Positions 16,051-16,597 of a stretch of DNA of 16,597 nucleotides are shown one piece after another. Below the pieces are notes generated by a model. It had not been told where the DNA came from. It made no database searches and saw only the letters and a program-made list of their open reading frames with translations. The stretch is taken from positions 1-16,597 of the forward strand of contig JBKEAJ010000141.1 in the NCBI GenBank assembly GCA_047972135.1, written 5' to 3'. This DNA comes from JBKEAJ01 sp047972135. Lineage in GTDB: Bacteria; Bacteroidota; Bacteroidia; Bacteroidales; Prolixibacteraceae. Every line of letters starts with the position of its first letter. Position 1 is the first letter of the stretch. A program made the translations under genes and the position numbers.

Positions 16051-16275
16051 CCGAAGCAAACTGACCCCCTAAAATAAGAAAATCCGGGATTGATTTTTAA
16101 TGTGCCATTATGGCAAATACTAACCCCTTTTTATAGGAAAAAGATGGCGAGCGGCTTGCCGCTTCAAAAAAACGGAGCATGCTGACCCGTCTAGTCTTTC
16201 CAGCAAAGTTGGAATCCGTTGATGCTACCCGCTCTATCGCGGGCATCATCAACGGATTCCGGATGATACTGACCC
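16051..16275 (+). repeat. Four 17-bp direct repeats in the IS21-like left end
   Basis: Copies lie at 16051-16067, 16110-16126 (degenerate), 16172-16188 and 16259-16275. Three end in CTGACCC and one in CTAACCC, and the first half matches CCGrA loosely. Multiple direct repeats at the ends are the usual transposase-binding arrangement of IS21 elements. Confidence 0.75.
16211..16260. repeat. Strong stem-loop in the IS21-like left end
   Basis: A perfect 14-bp stem pairs GGAATCCGTTGATG (16211-16224) with CATCAACGGATTCC (16247-16260). Inside it a second stem pairs CCCGC (16228-16232) with GCGGG (16239-16243) around TCTATC. It lies 88 bp before the istA start, where a hairpin could stop read-through from the neighbouring gene into the transposase. 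Confidence 0.85.
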
Positions 16276-16347
16276 ACCCATGATTTTAGTTTTTCGTTCC
16301 TTTGGTATAAACCACCAAAAGAATGATATTGCCGGAAAAACAAAAGA

Positions 16348-16597
16348 ATGAGTCAAATAAAACAGCTCCTGCGACTGCATGAACAAGGGAAAGGCAATAG
16401 GACTATTGCACGTCATCTAGGTATCAGCAGGAACACAGTAAAGGATTATATAAGCAAGTATAAGGGCTCACTACAGGGCTTGCAACGGATTGCTCAGCTT
16501 GCAACGCAACAGCGAAGGCAGAATGTTCGACAAGGCTTGCCGTATGACTATTGAGCATCAAAACTACACTTACAGCTTTGTCAGCAACATTATCAAA
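16348..16597 (+). pseudogene. istA: istA transposase remnant, internally deleted and frameshifted
   Basis: The frame from the ATG at 16348 begins MSQIKQLLRLHEQGKGNRTI and ARHLGISRNTVKDYISKYK, the N-terminal HTH of IS21 IstA, but stops at 16554 after 68 codons. From about 16466 the +1 frame instead reads AHYRACNGLLSLQRNSEGR and then MFDKACRMTIEHQNYTYSF and VSNIIK up to the window edge. This resembles the C-terminal tail of IstA, with its ACxGLLSL and DKACR elements. IstA proteins usually run to several hundred residues with a DDE core between these parts. Here the core is absent and the tail is out of frame, so a deletion with junction near 16465 is the simplest reading. Such a copy cannot make transposase itself. 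The istB partner gene, if present, lies to the right. Confidence 0.75.

Larger units (their letters stand above)
16023..16597 (+). mobile_element. IS21-family element, left end and decayed istA (right part outside window)
   Basis: A stretch starting about 10 bp after the barrel gene has several IS21 hallmarks: a terminal-looking segment (TGTGCCACC...GGGTGG from 16023), four 17-bp direct repeats ending in CTGACCC or CTAACCC, a strong stem-loop, and then an istA-like reading frame. The octamer ATGGGTGG (16039-16046) recurs inverted as CCACCCAT (16274-16281). The exact left boundary is approximate, and no target duplication can be checked because the right end is not in the window. Confidence 0.7.

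Noticed and set aside
16348..16554. 68-residue HTH protein as an intact small regulator
   Set aside because: The +1 frame right after the HTH continues with an IstA-like C-terminal tail, and IS21 end repeats lie upstream, so a broken transposase is the better reading.
1..16597. CRISPR array, tRNA or rRNA genes, restriction or toxin-antitoxin systems
   Set aside because: No regularly spaced repeats with spacers, no tRNA-like cloverleaf arms and no small two-gene toxin modules were recognised by eye. A tRNA scan and a structured-RNA search would settle this.

Overview
The window reads as a chromosomal segment of a Bacteroidota bacterium, most likely of the order Bacteroidales. The evidence is several TAnnTTTG-type -7 boxes upstream of genes, lipoproteins with short signal peptides and Cys lipoboxes, a long DnaE with a charged insert, LytS/LytTR-type signalling, and AAA_14/DUF4143 ATPases. 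Genus and species cannot be told from the sequence alone.

Left part (1-4035): the C-terminal part of a LytS/YehU-type sensor histidine kinase runs off the left edge on the + strand. Facing it on the - strand are two different ATPases of the AAA_14/DUF4143 type (675-1880 and 1983-3197) and a LytTR response regulator (3298-4023). A kinase and regulator of these families usually sit next to each other in one operon. Here they are on opposite strands with the two ATPases between them. The first ATPase has a tandem 23-bp repeat lying exactly over its promoter. A 76-bp hairpin-forming repeat with MITE-like ends sits at 4168-4243, in the gap before dnaE.

Centre (4522-12555): dnaE (replicative polymerase) is followed closely by trxA (thioredoxin) and a perfect 16-bp two-way terminator. 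On the other side of that terminator is a surface lipoprotein gene on the - strand with a good promoter. Then come dprA (DNA uptake and processing) and a DEAD-box RNA helicase, whose start and stop codons overlap (ATGA).

Right part (12566-16597): purA and an Lrp/AsnC regulator form a - strand pair (Lrp first, 20-nt gap). A divergent promoter region separates them from a small lipoprotein and an outer-membrane beta-barrel protein on the + strand, which are separated by a gap containing interlocking inverted repeats. About 10 bp after the barrel's stop codon begins what looks like the left end of an IS21-family element. It has four 17-bp direct repeats and a strong stem-loop. Its istA is broken: the N-terminal HTH is joined out of frame to the C-terminal tail, with the catalytic core missing.

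Most genes are core housekeeping functions (replication, redox, purine synthesis, RNA metabolism, DNA processing). The accessory interest lies in the split signalling pair with ATPases, the non-coding repeats, and the decayed IS21 element. I found no RNA genes and no CRISPR array.
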